The notes: generated by a model from the letters alone, not told the origin. A stretch of 64,000 bases of DNA from Rhodobiaceae bacterium (GCA_018673175.1 JABHDF010000026.1:1-64000), one strand, 5' to 3'. Shown: positions 30,420 to 42,359, counted from the first letter of the stretch. Numbers and translations: made by a program.

Positions 30420-31370
30420 GCTTTTGGCGGCACGGCGCAAGCGATCGTTGATGGCTTCGCCCAAGCCGTCCTCGGGAATGGCCATAATGGCGAGGCGTTT
30501 GCCTTGCGCTTCCGCCAAGGCATCCATAGCGTGCAAAGTAGAAAACAGCTGTGCGGCCGCCTCGTTCATATCGCCGCTGGCGCTTAAATTAGCCGCGCAT
30601 GCCTCGGGGGCCTGTGGGCCAAAACCGATCAGCAATTCATCTGTGTTGCCGCTTTGGGCGTTCAACCGAAGACGGGCTTTGGGCGCGTAATGGCGGGCCA
30701 ATCGACCGGGCGCGAGCTTGGCCTCGGCGTCTTGTGTCTCTGGCACTTCGTCCAGTTTCTCGCCCAAACAAGTCTCAATAGAGGCGCGCGAAAGCCCGCC
30801 TGCGCGCAGCCAAACGGGGCCGCCAGGCAAACACCCGATGATGCTCGACTCGAGGCCAATAGCGCAATCGCCGCCATCTAAAACCGCAACATCGGGCAAC
30901 ATGGCGGCCACATGTTCGGCTCGGCTGGGGCTCAACCGACCCGACGGATTGGCGCTGGGCGCAACCACAGGGCGGCCAAACTCGCGCAATAGATTTTGCG
31001 CGAGCCGATGCGCCGGAATGCGAATGGCCAGCGTGTCCAGCCCCGCCGAGGCCAGCGGATGAACGGGGCAATCTGGCGTGCGCGGCAAAACCAAGGTCAG
31101 GGGGCCGGGCCAAAACTGCGCTGCCAGTTTTTCAGCCGTTTCGTTAAAAACGCCCAATTGGCGGGCGCTCTCGAGGTCTGGCACATGGCAGATGAGCGGG
31201 TTGAATTGGGGGCGGTTTTTTAGCGCATAGATTTTGGCAATCGCGTCACCTTGGGTGGCATCGGCGGCCAGCCCATAAACCGTCTCGGTGGGCATGGCCA
31301 TAGCTTCGCCTTGGCGCAATAGCGCGGCGCAAAGTTTCAGGCCTTTCGTATCGGCGGCAATCAGCGTCAT
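30417..31370 (-). CDS. L-threonylcarbamoyladenylate synthase (Sua5/YwlC/TsaC)
   Basis: LRQGEAMAMPTETVYGLAADAT; KNRPQFNPLICHV; APSANPSGRLSPSRAEHV. Confidence 0.92.
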   Translation of the reverse strand: MTLIAADTKGLKLCAALLRQGEAMAMPTETVYGLAADATQGDAIAKIYALKNRPQFNPLICHVPDLESARQLGVFNETAEKLAAQFWPGPLTLVLPRTPDCPVHPLASAGLDTLAIRIPAHRLAQNLLREFGRPVVAPSANPSGRLSPSRAEHVAAMLPDVAVLDGGDCAIGLESSIIGCLPGGPVWLRAGGLSRASIETCLGEKLDEVPETQDAEAKLAPGRLARHYAPKARLRLNAQSGNTDELLIGFGPQAPEACAANLSASGDMNEAAAQLFSTLHAMDALAEAQGKRLAIMAIPEDGLGEAINDRLRRAAKS

Positions 31371-31454
31371 TTTGTGGCTCCCAAATGGGCGAATTGCGCT
31401 TGCCGCACAATCACAATAAGATGGTAGCAATTAGATAGATCAGTGCCAAGTTGA

Positions 31455-32555
31455 TTGGAAGTCAATTCCTTGGCGGATAGGATTGTTGTGAGCGATAGAA
31501 AAACAGGCGCGGGGCAAGCGCACGGTCTGCGGTACCCATTTGAAGATATTCCCCAAGAGGGCGAGCCGATAGAAGTGGCCGACGGCATTTTTTGGGTTCG
31601 CATGACGCTGCCCTATTCGCTCGACCATATTAACCTATGGCTGCTGCGAGATGGCGATGGCTGGACGATTGTCGATACATGTGTCGATACCAAAGGCTCG
31701 CGGGCGCATTATGAAAATCTGTTTGCCGGTTTCATGGGCGGCAAACCGTTGAAAAAAGTCATCGTCACCCATTTGCACCCCGACCATGTGGGCCTTGCCG
31801 GCTGGCTGGTCGAGCGCTTTGACGCCGAATTTTACATGACCCGCACCGATTATCTGATGTGCCGCACCATGGCTGGTGACACCGGAAAAACCGCGCCCGA
31901 AGAAGGCATTCAGTTTTACCGCGCCGCTGGCTTTGATGAGGAGGCCATTGGTCGTTACCGCGAACGCTTCGGCAGTTTTGGCACCCATATTCATCCGCTA
32001 CCCCAAGCCTTTCGGCGTATCCAGCAGGGCGATACGGTAAATATTGATGGCCGGGAATGGCACATTGAAATTGGCTCTGGCCATGCGCCCGAACATGCGT
32101 GTCTGTATTCGCCAGAGATGAAAGTACTGATCTCGGGCGACCAAGTTATCCCGCGCATCTCGTCGAATGTCTCGCTGTTTCCAACCGAGCCGATGGGCAA
32201 TCCGTTGCAAGATTGGATTGATAGCTGCCATCGCTTGAAGTCGGTTCTGCCGGATGATGTTTTGGTTTTGCCAGCCCATAATGAGCCGTTTTATGGGCTT
32301 CATGCGCGCCTGCAAGCGCTTATCGATGGGCACGAAAAATCGCTCGTGCGCCTGCTCGACGTTTGCGCCGAGCCGCGCCGTGCGATTGATGGAAAAGTTT
32401 TCTCGGTTCTGTTTAAGCGCCGCATTGGCCGCGAGGTGTTCTTTATGGCCTCGGGCGAAAGTCTGTCGCACTTAATGTGTTTGGTGCATCGGGGCAAATT
32501 AGAGATGAATTTTGACGAAAACGGCGTATGTTATTACCAACAAACCGCCGCTTGA
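31455..32555 (+). CDS. MBL-fold metallohydrolase (start could be 31488)
   Basis: [44 protein letters not shown]. Confidence 0.9.
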   Translation: MEVNSLADRIVVSDRKTGAGQAHGLRYPFEDIPQEGEPIEVADGIFWVRMTLPYSLDHINLWLLRDGDGWTIVDTCVDTKGSRAHYENLFAGFMGGKPLKKVIVTHLHPDHVGLAGWLVERFDAEFYMTRTDYLMCRTMAGDTGKTAPEEGIQFYRAAGFDEEAIGRYRERFGSFGTHIHPLPQAFRRIQQGDTVNIDGREWHIEIGSGHAPEHACLYSPEMKVLISGDQVIPRISSNVSLFPTEPMGNPLQDWIDSCHRLKSVLPDDVLVLPAHNEPFYGLHARLQALIDGHEKSLVRLLDVCAEPRRAIDGKVFSVLFKRRIGREVFFMASGESLSHLMCLVHRGKLEMNFDENGVCYYQQTAA

Positions 32556-32592
32556 TCCTGCGTCCCGCAGGCGAAATGAAAGAGGATTTGGC

Positions 32593-32838
32593 ATGTCGCA
32601 AAAGACCAAAATAGACATCGCAGAAGATATTTTAGCGCTCAGCTTCGAGCAAGCTTTGGCAGAATTGGAAAGCATTGTCGATCGTTTGGAAACAGGCGAT
32701 GTGGCGTTAGAAGAATCGATTGAGATTTACCAACGCGGCGCCCAATTGCGCGCCTATTGCGATGATAAATTGAAAAGTGCACAAGCGCGAATTGAAAAAA
32801 TTACCGGCGGCGTCACCAGCCCGCTGGACGCCGACTAG
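32593..32838 (+). CDS. xseB: Exodeoxyribonuclease VII small subunit
   Basis: [54 protein letters not shown]. Confidence 0.95.
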   Translation: MSQKTKIDIAEDILALSFEQALAELESIVDRLETGDVALEESIEIYQRGAQLRAYCDDKLKSAQARIEKITGGVTSPLDAD

Positions 32839-32841
32839 CCG

Positions 32842-33741
32842 ATGCCCGAAACCGCCGCTGACTTCCATACGGCACGCGAGCAAGCCACAGCTCTGGTTCG
32901 CGCCCAATTAGACGATATTTTACGCCTACCCCAAGGCCCCGAAAGGCGCCTTGTCGAAGCCATGCGCTATGCAGCTTTGGATGGCGGCAAGGGGTTTCGC
33001 CCGTTTTTATGTCTGGCGACCAGCGATTTATTTGGCGTGGCGCAATCTCAAGCTGTGCGGGTGGCGGCGGCGTTAGAATGCGTACATTGCTATTCGCTGG
33101 CGCATGATGATTTGCCGGCCATGGATGACGATGATTTGCGTCGCGGTCGGCCAAGCTTGCACAAAGCCTATGACGAGGCCACGGCGATTTTAGCGGGGGA
33201 CGCATTGCTGACTTTGGCATTTGAAATTTTGGCGGATCCCGCCACCCATGCAGAGGCTGAGGTTCGTTTGGCGCTGGTCGCGAATTTGGCGCGTGCGGCG
33301 GGCATGGATGGCATGGTTGGGGGGCAAACGCTGGATATCCTGTCCCCTGATTTATCTCTCGATGTGGCCGAGCTAACCCGCTTGCAGGGGCTAAAAACTG
33401 GGGCTTTGATTGGTTTTTCGGTTGCGGCAGGCGCTGTTTTGGGGGCGGCCGATGAGCCCCAGACGGCGGCGTTAAAAGACTACGCCCAAGACCTTGGCTT
33501 GGCCTTTCAAATTGCCGATGACGTTTTGGATGTCACCCAATCCAGCGCAACGCTGGGCAAAACAGCGGGCAAAGATAAAGCCGACGGCAAAGCCACGTTC
33601 GTCTCGCTTTTGGGGCTGGAGGGCGCCCAACAAGAGGCCGAAAAAAGGGCCGCGCAAGCCGAGGCCCACCTGAGCCCCTTTGGTGAGACGGCTGACCCCC
33701 TGCGACAAGCGGCCCAGTTTGTTATTCAGCGAAAGAACTGA
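32842..33741 (+). CDS. ispA: Farnesyl/geranyl diphosphate synthase
   Basis: GGKGFRPFLCLA; HDDLPAMDDDDLRRGRPS; LAFQIADDVLD. Confidence 0.94.
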   Translation: MPETAADFHTAREQATALVRAQLDDILRLPQGPERRLVEAMRYAALDGGKGFRPFLCLATSDLFGVAQSQAVRVAAALECVHCYSLAHDDLPAMDDDDLRRGRPSLHKAYDEATAILAGDALLTLAFEILADPATHAEAEVRLALVANLARAAGMDGMVGGQTLDILSPDLSLDVAELTRLQGLKTGALIGFSVAAGAVLGAADEPQTAALKDYAQDLGLAFQIADDVLDVTQSSATLGKTAGKDKADGKATFVSLLGLEGAQQEAEKRAAQAEAHLSPFGETADPLRQAAQFVIQRKN

Positions 33742-33774
33742 TAGAACACGGGGAACTCAGAGGGATTTGGTTTT

Positions 33775-35697
33775 ATGACCACGCCATTGCTTGACCGTAT
33801 TCATAGACCTGCCGATATGCGCCAATTAGCGAAAAGCGATTTGGCGCAATTGGCGGATGAATTGCGCACGGAAATGATTTCTGCCGTGTCAGAAACCGGC
33901 GGCCATTTGGGCGCGGGCCTCGGCGTTGTCGAGCTGAGCGTGGCTTTGCATTATGTCTTTGATACGCCCGACGATCGATTGATTTGGGATGTTGGCCATC
34001 AGGCTTACCCGCATAAAATTTTGACAGAACGGCGCGACCGTATGCGCACGCTTCGCCAAGAGGGGGGGCTTTCGGGCTTCACCAAACGCGGCGAAAGCAT
34101 TTACGACCCCTTTGGTGCGGGTCACAGCTCTACATCGATTTCGGCCGGGCTTGGCATGGCCGCGGCACGCGACTTAGCGGGCAAAGATAATCATGTGGTC
34201 GCCGTCATTGGCGATGGCGCCATGAGCGCGGGCATGGCCTATGAGGCGATGAATAATGCGGGCGCCATGGATAGCCGCATGGTGGTTATTCTCAACGATA
34301 ATGACATGTCTATCGCGCCGCCTGTGGGGGCCATGAGTGCTTATTTGGCGCGCATTTTATCGGGCACAACCTATTGCTCGTTCCGCCGCATGCTGAAAGA
34401 TTTGGTCAAACATATGCCAGACGCGGTGCAAGAACGCGCCCGCCAAATAGAAGAATATACGCGTGGCTTCATGACGGGTGGCACGCTGTTTGAAGAAATG
34501 GGCTTTTATTATGTCGGGCCCATTGACGGGCATAATTTGGAGCATTTGCTTCCCGTTTTGGAAAACGTCAAGAAAATGAAAAACGGCCCTGTGCTCATTC
34601 ATTTGGTCACCAAAAAGGGCCATGGCTATGCGCCTGCCGAAGCCTCTGACGATAAATATCACGGCGTATCGAAATTCAATGTCGTCACCGGCGAGCAGGT
34701 AAAGTCGAAACCGAGTGCGCCAAGCTATACCGGCGTATTTGCCGAAAGCCTCATCGAGGCGGCGACCCACGACGAAAAAATCGTCGCCATTACCGCGGCT
34801 ATGCCGTCGGGTACGGGGCTGGATAAATTTGGCAAAGCTTTCCCAGAGCGTACGTTTGATGTGGGCATTGCCGAACAACATGCGGTGACTTTCGCAGCCG
34901 GCATGGCAAGCGAGGGCTTCAAGCCTTTCGCCGCGATTTACTCGACGTTTTTGCAACGCGCCTATGACCAAGTGGTTCATGATGTGGCCATTCAAAATCT
35001 GCCCGTGCGCTTTGCGATTGACCGTGCCGGGCTGGTGGGCGCCGATGGCCCCACCCATGCGGGCTCCTTTGATGCCGCGTTTTTGGGCACTTTGCCAAAT
35101 ATGGTGCTGATGTCGCCGGGCGATGAAGCCGAGCTGAAACATATGGTGGCCACCCAAGCTGCTTTTGATGAGCACCCAACCGCTTTGCGCTATCCGCGCG
35201 GGGAAGGTGTGGGCGTAGAGCTGCCCGCGCGGGGCACGATATTGGAAATTGGCAAAGGCCGCGTTATCCGCGAAGGCGGGCGTATTTGCTTGTTGTCCTA
35301 TGGCACACGGCTGGGCCAAGCCGAACTGGCGGCTGACCAATTGGACGCGCAAGGGTTTCGCACCAGCGTCATTGATGCGCGCTTTATGAAGCCTCTGGAT
35401 GAAGACCTGATTTTACGCATGGCGCGCGAGCATGAAGTTTTGCTTACCCTCGAAGAGGGCGCGATTGGCGGCTTTGGCAGCCATGTGATGAACCTATTGG
35501 CCCGCCACGGCCATCTCGATGGTGGCTTGAAGTGCCGCAGCTTAACTTTGCCCGACACTTATATTGACCATGGCAATCCGGCGTCTATGTATGATTTGGC
35601 CGGCCTCAATGCGGCGCAAATTATAGAGACCGTGCGCCAACTTGTGGGCGCGGATGAGGCGCAACTCAGTGCTGCGCCGCCCAAAGCTGGCGAATAG
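33775..35697 (+). CDS. dxs: 1-deoxy-D-xylulose-5-phosphate synthase
   Basis: [46 protein letters not shown]; transketolase C-terminal half. Confidence 0.97.
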   Translation: MTTPLLDRIHRPADMRQLAKSDLAQLADELRTEMISAVSETGGHLGAGLGVVELSVALHYVFDTPDDRLIWDVGHQAYPHKILTERRDRMRTLRQEGGLSGFTKRGESIYDPFGAGHSSTSISAGLGMAAARDLAGKDNHVVAVIGDGAMSAGMAYEAMNNAGAMDSRMVVILNDNDMSIAPPVGAMSAYLARILSGTTYCSFRRMLKDLVKHMPDAVQERARQIEEYTRGFMTGGTLFEEMGFYYVGPIDGHNLEHLLPVLENVKKMKNGPVLIHLVTKKGHGYAPAEASDDKYHGVSKFNVVTGEQVKSKPSAPSYTGVFAESLIEAATHDEKIVAITAAMPSGTGLDKFGKAFPERTFDVGIAEQHAVTFAAGMASEGFKPFAAIYSTFLQRAYDQVVHDVAIQNLPVRFAIDRAGLVGADGPTHAGSFDAAFLGTLPNMVLMSPGDEAELKHMVATQAAFDEHPTALRYPRGEGVGVELPARGTILEIGKGRVIREGGRICLLSYGTRLGQAELAADQLDAQGFRTSVIDARFMKPLDEDLILRMAREHEVLLTLEEGAIGGFGSHVMNLLARHGHLDGGLKCRSLTLPDTYIDHGNPASMYDLAGLNAAQIIETVRQLVGADEAQLSAAPPKAGE

Positions 35698-35715
35698 CGG
35701 CTTTGGAGTTGGGCC

Positions 35716-36462
35716 ATGAGCGCCACAAAAACCCGCCTCGACCAGCATCTTGTTAATCTCGGATTGTTTGACAGTCGCGCGCAAAGTGCGGCTGCCATTA
35801 AAGCGCACCAAGTCAAAGTCAACGGCGTGGCGGCACGAAAAAGCTCGCAAATGGTATCGCCCAGCGACGAAATTATCGCCGCGCCCGCGCATGGCTATGT
35901 CTCGCGCGGCGGGCTAAAGCTCGAGAAGGGCCTGGCGCATTTTGCTTATCCGATAGAAGGAAAAACCGTCATCGACATTGGCGCCTCGACGGGCGGCTTT
36001 AGCGATGTGGCGTTGCAAAATGGCGCCGCCCATATTCTGGCGGTCGATGTGGGGCGCGACCAACTGCACAAGAAACTCAAAACCGATGCGCGCGTCACCA
36101 ATTTTGAAGGCCTGAACGCGCGCCATATCACCCCCGATACATTCGACACAAACATTGAGGCTTTGGTCTGTGATGTCAGTTTCATCTCGCTGGAATTGGC
36201 TTTGGATAGCGTGCTGAATTTGATTGTCCCAGGCGGCTGGGCTTTGGCGCTCATCAAGCCACAATTTGAGGCAGGCAAGAGCAATCTAGGAAAAAATGGC
36301 GTGGTCAGTGACCCGGATATGCACGCGAAAATCTGTGCGCGTATCGAGGCTTGGTTGAGCGCGCATCCTTCGGGTTGGGATGTCGATGGCATTATTGAAA
36401 GCCCGATAAAAGGCCCGCAAGGCAATGTCGAGTTTCTCATCGGCGCGCGTAAAACGTCATAA
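35716..36462 (+). CDS. tlyA: TlyA family rRNA (cytidine-2'-O)-methyltransferase / hemolysin A
   Basis: S4 domain RLDQHLVNLGLFDSRAQSAAAIKAHQVKVNG; DIGASTGGFSDVALQNGA. Confidence 0.9.
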   Translation: MSATKTRLDQHLVNLGLFDSRAQSAAAIKAHQVKVNGVAARKSSQMVSPSDEIIAAPAHGYVSRGGLKLEKGLAHFAYPIEGKTVIDIGASTGGFSDVALQNGAAHILAVDVGRDQLHKKLKTDARVTNFEGLNARHITPDTFDTNIEALVCDVSFISLELALDSVLNLIVPGGWALALIKPQFEAGKSNLGKNGVVSDPDMHAKICARIEAWLSAHPSGWDVDGIIESPIKGPQGNVEFLIGARKTS

Positions 36463-36497
36463 AAAAACCCGCGTCGGTTTGCCAACGCGGGTTTTTG
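36461..36497. terminator. Bidirectional terminator between tlyA (+) and fba (-)
   Basis: AAAAAACCCGCGT...ACGCGGGTTTTT inverted repeat with A/T flanks between convergent genes. Confidence 0.85.
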
Positions 36498-36513
36498 ATT
36501 TCGCGAAGGCCGC

Positions 36514-37530
36514 TTAGCCTTCTAGGGAGGCATCCCATTTGCCAAGTGCGGCAAGGCCGTTCATTTTAGCCCGATGGGCGAAAGCGGCTTGGGCGGCAGG
36601 CACATTGGCCAGCTCGCCACCCCAGGTTTTCAAAGGTGCGGCTTGCAAAGCGCGGCCATAAGAGAAGCTGAGCTTCCATGGCAAACCGCCAATTTTATTC
36701 ATCGCATCCAAATGGGCTGTCGCGTCGATATCGGACTGACCGCCAGACAAGAAGACAATGCCGGGCACTGCTTCTGGCACACATTTGTGGAAGCAATCCA
36801 AAGTCATTTCCGCTACTTGATCGACCCCCGCTTGCGTCGCGTGTTGCGAGCCCGAAAGCACCATGTTGGGTTTCAAAATTGTGCCCTCAAGGTGGACGCC
36901 TTGCTCGGCCAATTGCGCATAAAGATGGGTTAGCGCGGCGGTGGTTACCTCAAGGCAACGCTCCACCGAATGGCTGCCGTCCATAATCACTTCTGGCTCG
37001 ACAATCGGCACAATCTCAGCTTCTTGGCAAAGCGCTGCATAGCGCGCCAAAGCGTGGGTGTTGGCGGCAAAGCAGCCATCGGAAGGGTGTGTATCGGTGA
37101 TGTTGAGAACCGCACGCCATTTAGCGAATTTAGCGCCAAGGCCGTGATATTCGGCCAAACGATCGCGCAAGCCATCGAGGCCTTCGGTGATCATTTCGCC
37201 TGGCTTGCCGGCCATATCTTTGGCGCCGGCATCGACTTTAATGCCGGGCAGGGCGCCCGCATCTAGCATGATTTGCGTAAGCGGGGTGCCATCGGCAGAC
37301 TTTTGACGAATGGTTTCATCAAATAAAATCACGCCAGAAATATTTTCCTGCATCGCCTCGGTGGTGCGAAAAAACATTTCGCGATAATCGCGGCGGCTGT
37401 CTTCTGTGGAGGTTACGTTGATCGTATCGAAACGCTTTTTAATGGTGCCGGTACTTTCGTCCGCCGCCAGAATACCTTGTCCGTCTGCCACCATGGCTTG
37501 GGCAATTGCTTCAAGAGCCTGTTTGTTCAT
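36514..37530 (-). CDS. fba: Class I fructose-bisphosphate aldolase
   Basis: GQGILAADESTGTIKKRF; EPEVIMDGSHS; EGTILKPNMVLSG; SFSYGRALQ. Confidence 0.95.
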   Translation of the reverse strand: MNKQALEAIAQAMVADGQGILAADESTGTIKKRFDTINVTSTEDSRRDYREMFFRTTEAMQENISGVILFDETIRQKSADGTPLTQIMLDAGALPGIKVDAGAKDMAGKPGEMITEGLDGLRDRLAEYHGLGAKFAKWRAVLNITDTHPSDGCFAANTHALARYAALCQEAEIVPIVEPEVIMDGSHSVERCLEVTTAALTHLYAQLAEQGVHLEGTILKPNMVLSGSQHATQAGVDQVAEMTLDCFHKCVPEAVPGIVFLSGGQSDIDATAHLDAMNKIGGLPWKLSFSYGRALQAAPLKTWGGELANVPAAQAAFAHRAKMNGLAALGKWDASLEG

Positions 37531-37541
37531 CTTACTCTCCT

Positions 37542-38750
37542 CTAGTTATTTTTAAGGGCTGTGACGCCGGGCAAAGGTTTGCCTTCCAGCCACTCTAAAA
37601 ATGCGCCACCTGCGGTGGATACATAGGTGAAATTGGGGCCTGCGCCCGCATGATTTAGGGCCGCGACCGTGTCGCCACCGCCAGCCACAGACGTGAGCCC
37701 GCCTGCCTGGGTAAGCTTGGCGGCATGTTGCGCCGTTTTATTGGTCGCTGTGTCGAACGGCTCGATTTCAAACGCGCCCAAAGGCCCGTTCCAAATTAAC
37801 GTGGCGGCGCTATCAAAAGCGGCACAAATTTCGGTTATGGCGTCGGGGCCTGCATCCAAAATCATTTGGTCGGAGGGCACGCTTTGGCTGGCGACGATGG
37901 AAGGGGTCTGACCCGCAGCAAATTCGGGGGCGACCGCGGCATCGGATGGTAGTAAAATACGACACCCTTGCGCCTCGGCTTGCTCCATAATTTCGCGCGC
38001 CGTATCGAGCATGGCGCTTTCGCAAAGCGATGTGCCAACGTCATGGCCTTGGGCGGCCAAAAACGTATTGGCCATGCCGCCGCCGATAACCAGAACATCT
38101 ACTTTGGCCGATAGATTGCCCAGCAAATCTAATTTGGTGGAAATCTTAGCACCGCCAACCACAGCCACAAGCGGGCGTTGGGGCGCGCCAAGGGCGGCTT
38201 CTAAGGCTTCTAATTCGGCTTGCATGGCCGCGCCGCAATAGGTCGGCAAATGCTGGGCAATGCCATGCGTTGACGCATGGGCGCGGTGGGCGGCTGAAAA
38301 CGCATCGTTTACATAAGCCTCGGCAGGCGCGGCCAGGGCTTTGGAAAAGGCGGCGTCATCGGCTTCTTCACCGGCATGAAACCGTGTGTTTTCCAAAACG
38401 CAAATGCCACCTTCGGGCAAGGCCGCTAGCGCGGAAGCGGCGGGCTCCCCAATGCAATCGGGGGCAAAGGCAACCGCTTGACCCAAGAGCGCGCCAAGCG
38501 CATTGGCGACGGGCGCAAGGCTCATCTCGGGCACCACTTGGCCTTTGGGACGAGCAAAATGTGACAGGATGCCAACGCGAAAACCCGCTTGGCTGAGTTG
38601 TTTTAAACTCGGCAAGAGCCGTTCAAGACGCGTTGCATCTCGCACACCACCGGTTTCGTCGAGCGGCACATTTAGGTCCGCTCGAACCAGAACGATAGCA
38701 CCAGCTGGGGTATTGGCAGCTAGCTCATCAAGTGTTTTAAAACCGGTCAT
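37542..38750 (-). CDS. pgk: Phosphoglycerate kinase
   Basis: [58 protein letters not shown]. Confidence 0.96.
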   Translation of the reverse strand: MTGFKTLDELAANTPAGAIVLVRADLNVPLDETGGVRDATRLERLLPSLKQLSQAGFRVGILSHFARPKGQVVPEMSLAPVANALGALLGQAVAFAPDCIGEPAASALAALPEGGICVLENTRFHAGEEADDAAFSKALAAPAEAYVNDAFSAAHRAHASTHGIAQHLPTYCGAAMQAELEALEAALGAPQRPLVAVVGGAKISTKLDLLGNLSAKVDVLVIGGGMANTFLAAQGHDVGTSLCESAMLDTAREIMEQAEAQGCRILLPSDAAVAPEFAAGQTPSIVASQSVPSDQMILDAGPDAITEICAAFDSAATLIWNGPLGAFEIEPFDTATNKTAQHAAKLTQAGGLTSVAGGGDTVAALNHAGAGPNFTYVSTAGGAFLEWLEGKPLPGVTALKNN

Positions 38751-38774
38751 GGGTCAAATCCCTATTTGGTGGAC

Positions 38775-39779
38775 TTAAAGTTTGCCCATAGCAACAGCCG
38801 TGTCGGCCATGCGATTGGCAAAACCCCATTCATTGTCATACCAGCTCAACACACGAACCAATTTGCCATCGACAATTTGGGTCTGCGTCAGATCAAAGGT
38901 CGACGAGAAAGGACTATGGTTGAAGTCGATGGAAACCAGCGGCTCATCGCAAACCCCCAAAACGCCTTTCAACGGGCCTTTGGAAGCTTTTAAAATAGCG
39001 GCGTTCACAGCCTCAACAGTGGTTTTCTTTTTCGCTTCAAACACCAAATCAATCATCGATACATTTGGCGTTGGCACCCGAACGGCCGTGCCGTCCAGGC
39101 GACCGGCAAGCTCTGGCAATACCAGACCGACGGCTTTTGCAGCGCCCGTAGAGGTCGGGATCATCGACAGCGACGCGGCACGCGCACGGCGAGGGTCGGC
39201 GTGCAATGTGTCCACGGTGCTTTGGTCGCCGGTGAAGGCATGAATGGTGGTCATATACCCACGCGCAATGCCGAAGTCTTTGTCCAGCACTTGCGCCACA
39301 GGCGCCAAGCAATTGGTGGTGCAAGACGCGTTAGAGACAATTTTGTGGCTCTTTTTCAGTTTCTTATGGTTCACACCATAAACCACCGTCAGGTCTGCGC
39401 CCGAGGCCGGAGCCGATACCAGCACGCGTTTGGCGCCAGCGGTAATATGCTTGCCAGCGGTTTCTTTCGAAGTGAAAAGGCCGGTGCATTCTAGAGCAAT
39501 ATCGACGCCCATTTTGTCCCACGGCAGATTGGCTGGGTCGCGCTCGGCGATAACTTTAATGGCTTTGCCATTGACGTTAATGCCAGTTTTTGTGGCTTTC
39601 ACCGTGGCAGCAAGCGTGCCATGCACACTGTCATACTTCAGCATATGGGCGTTGTTTTCAATGCTGCCCAAATCGTTGATGGCGACCACATTAATGTCTT
39701 TGCGTCCGCTTTCGATGATGCCGCGCAAGACGAGGCGTCCGATACGGCCAAAACCGTTGATTGCTACGTTAACTGCCAT
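38775..39779 (-). CDS. gap: Glyceraldehyde-3-phosphate dehydrogenase
   Basis: VAINGFGRIGRLVLRGI; SNASCTTNCLAPVAQVL; SWYDNEWGFANRM. Confidence 0.97.
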   Translation of the reverse strand: MAVNVAINGFGRIGRLVLRGIIESGRKDINVVAINDLGSIENNAHMLKYDSVHGTLAATVKATKTGINVNGKAIKVIAERDPANLPWDKMGVDIALECTGLFTSKETAGKHITAGAKRVLVSAPASGADLTVVYGVNHKKLKKSHKIVSNASCTTNCLAPVAQVLDKDFGIARGYMTTIHAFTGDQSTVDTLHADPRRARAASLSMIPTSTGAAKAVGLVLPELAGRLDGTAVRVPTPNVSMIDLVFEAKKKTTVEAVNAAILKASKGPLKGVLGVCDEPLVSIDFNHSPFSSTFDLTQTQIVDGKLVRVLSWYDNEWGFANRMADTAVAMGKL

Positions 39780-39804
39780 TTTAAAATTCCTCTCGTATGA
39801 CTAT

Positions 39805-41820
39805 TTATGAAGCCAGCGCGTCGCGCGCTGCAGCAATGACGGCGTCTGCCGTAATGCCAAAGTGTTGAAACAATTGTGGCGCTGGTGCGCTGGCACCGAA
39901 ATCATTCATCCCGATGAACACATCTTGTTCGCGCAAATAGCGATCCCAGCTCATCTGCATGGCGGCCTCAACGGCGATGCGCACAGGCGTATTGCCCAGA
40001 ACATCGGCTTTGGTGGCGGCGGATTGTTGCTCGAATAATTCCATGCACGGCACGGAAACCACGCGGGCGCCGATGCCTTCGGCTTCCAGCTTTTCGCGCG
40101 CTTCCATGGCGATGGCAATCTCGGAGCCCGAGGCCATAATCGTGACTTGCGGGTCTTTGCCGCCAGCCGCCAATTCATAAGCGCCATTGGCACAGACATT
40201 GCGTTCTTCGTAACTGCGCACGCTCGGCAAGCCTTGGCGGGTCAGCGCCAAGATGCTTGGGGCGGTGTCTAATTGCAGCGCCAATTGCCAGCATTCCAAT
40301 GTCTCAATGGCATCGGCAGGGCGGAACACAAATGTGTTGGGGATAACGCGCAAGGCCGACAAGTGTTCCACCGGTTGGTGGGTCGGGCCATCTTCGCCGA
40401 GCCCAATACTGTCGTGGGTCAGCACATGAATGGTGCGTTGTTTCATCAGCGCCGACAAACGAATGGCGGGGCGCGAGTAATCCGAGAACACCAAGAAAGT
40501 GCCCGAGTAAGGGATAAACCCACCGTGCAACGTCATGCCGTTCATGGCCGCGGCCATAGCGTGTTCGCGAATGCCCCAATGGATAAATTGTCCGGCATAA
40601 TTATCGGCCGAGACGGCGGCTTGTTCTGGCGTGCGGGTATTGTTGGAGCCGGTCAAATCAGCCGAGCCACCAATCATTTCAGGCACATGGGGGACAATGG
40701 CTTTTAAAACTTCTTCCGAAGATTTACGCGTTGCCCAACCTGGTTTTTCTTCCGCCAGATGTTTTTTATACGCATCCACCGCTTCGTCGAGACCCTCTGG
40801 TAAATCGCCAGCAATCACGCGTTCCATACGGTTTTTGGTTTCCGCGGGCTGGCTATTCAAACGCTCTTCCCAGCCTTTGCGAGTCGAGGCATGTGCGCGG
40901 CCTGCCAAACGCCAAGCGTCTAACACGTGCGATGGAATTTCAAATGGCTCAGCCGACCAACCCAAGGCTTCGCGGGTCAGCGCAATTTCTTCGGCGCCAA
41001 GCGGCGCGCCATGCACACCGCTGGTGCCTTGCTTATTGGGCGAGCCATAGCCGATGGTGGTTTTACACGCGATTAAACTCGGTTTATCGGTTTTGCGGGC
41101 GGCGGCAATGGCCGCTTCAATGGCGTCTGTGTCGTGGCCATCAATGCGCACGGCGTCCCAGCCAGCGGCTTGGAAGCGTCCCAAGGCATCGCCGGACTCG
41201 GTCAAGTCGAGGGGGCCATCGATAGAGATATCATTGTCATCATAAAGCACGATGAGGCGGGATAATTTCAAGTGTCCCGCGATCGAGATGGCTTCGTGGC
41301 TAATGCCTTCCATCAAGTCACCGTCGGAGGCCAGCACATAAGTAAAGTGATCGACCAGCTCGTCGCTAAAGCGCGCATTCATCATGCGTTCGGCGAGCGC
41401 CATACCGACTGCGGTCGAGATACCTTGGCCCAATGGGCCGGTGGTGGTCTCAATGCCGCTGGCATGACCATACTCAGGATGGCCTGCGGTGCGCGCGCCC
41501 AATTGACGGAAGTTTTTAATTTCGTCCAGCGTCATATCGGCAAAGCCAAAAAGGTAATGCAAAGAATATTGCAACATCGAGCCGTGGCCCGCCGACAGCA
41601 CGAAGCGGTCGCGGTCTGGCCAGTTTGGCGCCAGCGGATCGATTTTCAAAAACTTGGTGTAAAGCACGGTGGCAATATCTGCCGCGCCCATGGGCAATCC
41701 CGGATGGCCGGAATTGGCAGCTTGAACAGCATCCATAGACAGCGCGCGAATGGCATTGGCCATATCGCCTAATGGCATAGAGGCGGAGCTTTTCAGTTTG
41801 GTTTCAGCGGCGTCAGACAT
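39805..41820 (-). CDS. tkt: Transketolase
   Basis: [60 protein letters not shown]. Confidence 0.97.
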   Translation of the reverse strand: MSDAAETKLKSSASMPLGDMANAIRALSMDAVQAANSGHPGLPMGAADIATVLYTKFLKIDPLAPNWPDRDRFVLSAGHGSMLQYSLHYLFGFADMTLDEIKNFRQLGARTAGHPEYGHASGIETTTGPLGQGISTAVGMALAERMMNARFSDELVDHFTYVLASDGDLMEGISHEAISIAGHLKLSRLIVLYDDNDISIDGPLDLTESGDALGRFQAAGWDAVRIDGHDTDAIEAAIAAARKTDKPSLIACKTTIGYGSPNKQGTSGVHGAPLGAEEIALTREALGWSAEPFEIPSHVLDAWRLAGRAHASTRKGWEERLNSQPAETKNRMERVIAGDLPEGLDEAVDAYKKHLAEEKPGWATRKSSEEVLKAIVPHVPEMIGGSADLTGSNNTRTPEQAAVSADNYAGQFIHWGIREHAMAAAMNGMTLHGGFIPYSGTFLVFSDYSRPAIRLSALMKQRTIHVLTHDSIGLGEDGPTHQPVEHLSALRVIPNTFVFRPADAIETLECWQLALQLDTAPSILALTRQGLPSVRSYEERNVCANGAYELAAGGKDPQVTIMASGSEIAIAMEAREKLEAEGIGARVVSVPCMELFEQQSAATKADVLGNTPVRIAVEAAMQMSWDRYLREQDVFIGMNDFGASAPAPQLFQHFGITADAVIAAARDALAS

Positions 41821-41869
41821 TTAAAATCCCTCATATCCGTCTCGCGCCAAGGGCGAGATTTGGACGTTC

Positions 41870-41908
41870 CATATGGCTTCTAAAGGCGTGCCTTAGAAGA
41901 GCCACATG
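41870..41908. repeat. 39-nt imperfect inverted repeat upstream of tkt
   Basis: CATATGGCTTCTAAAGGC-GTG-CCTTAGAAGAGCCACATG; arms near-complementary. Confidence 0.7.
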
Positions 41909-42092
41909 ATTTACACGATCGGCCCTAGATTTGACGTTCGTAATATGGGGCGCACAATGCCCCCGAGGCCTGACAGAGTCAATGCCAGATTCGAAGCTGC
42001 GAGTCTCGTTTTTACTTGTTCCCATGGACTTCTGACTGACTGGCTATTGACTGGCAAAGCTGTGTGTCCTTATGTTGGGGAAAGAGGTTGAT

Positions 42093-42359
42093 ATGCAGAA
42101 AATTCGTCCGGCCATGGAGCGCTTAAACGCGGCTCTGGATAGGCTTGAAAAACATCAGAAAAAATCTGCCGCAAATGGCGGAGATCTGATTGGCAAGCAA
42201 GCGGAAGCCGACGCTTTGGCTATGCAATGCGCCCATTTGCGCGCCGAAGTATCGGGTTTGAAAAAGAAAAAAGCGGAACTGGAAGCCGCTCAAACCAGAG
42301 CCGGTGTGCAAATTGATAAAGCGATGCGCCAAATCGATGACGTATTGGGAGATGCCTAA
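42093..42359 (+). CDS. Small coiled-coil protein (DUF4164-like) upstream of zapA
   Basis: MQKIRPAMERLNAALDRLEKHQKK...; stop overlaps zapA start. Confidence 0.7.
   Translation: MQKIRPAMERLNAALDRLEKHQKKSAANGGDLIGKQAEADALAMQCAHLRAEVSGLKKKKAELEAAQTRAGVQIDKAMRQIDDVLGDA

Noticed and set aside
34357-35352. 331-aa minus-strand ORF opposite dxs (and similar long antisense ORFs opposite ftsH, ppdK, serA)
   Set aside because: Antisense shadow ORFs common in GC-rich coding sequence; composition (His/Arg/Gln-rich) is typical of reverse-frame noise and the sense gene is unambiguous.
42000-42060. TGACTGG/GACTGACTGG repeats upstream of the DUF4164-like gene
   Set aside because: Short and irregular; compatible with chance.
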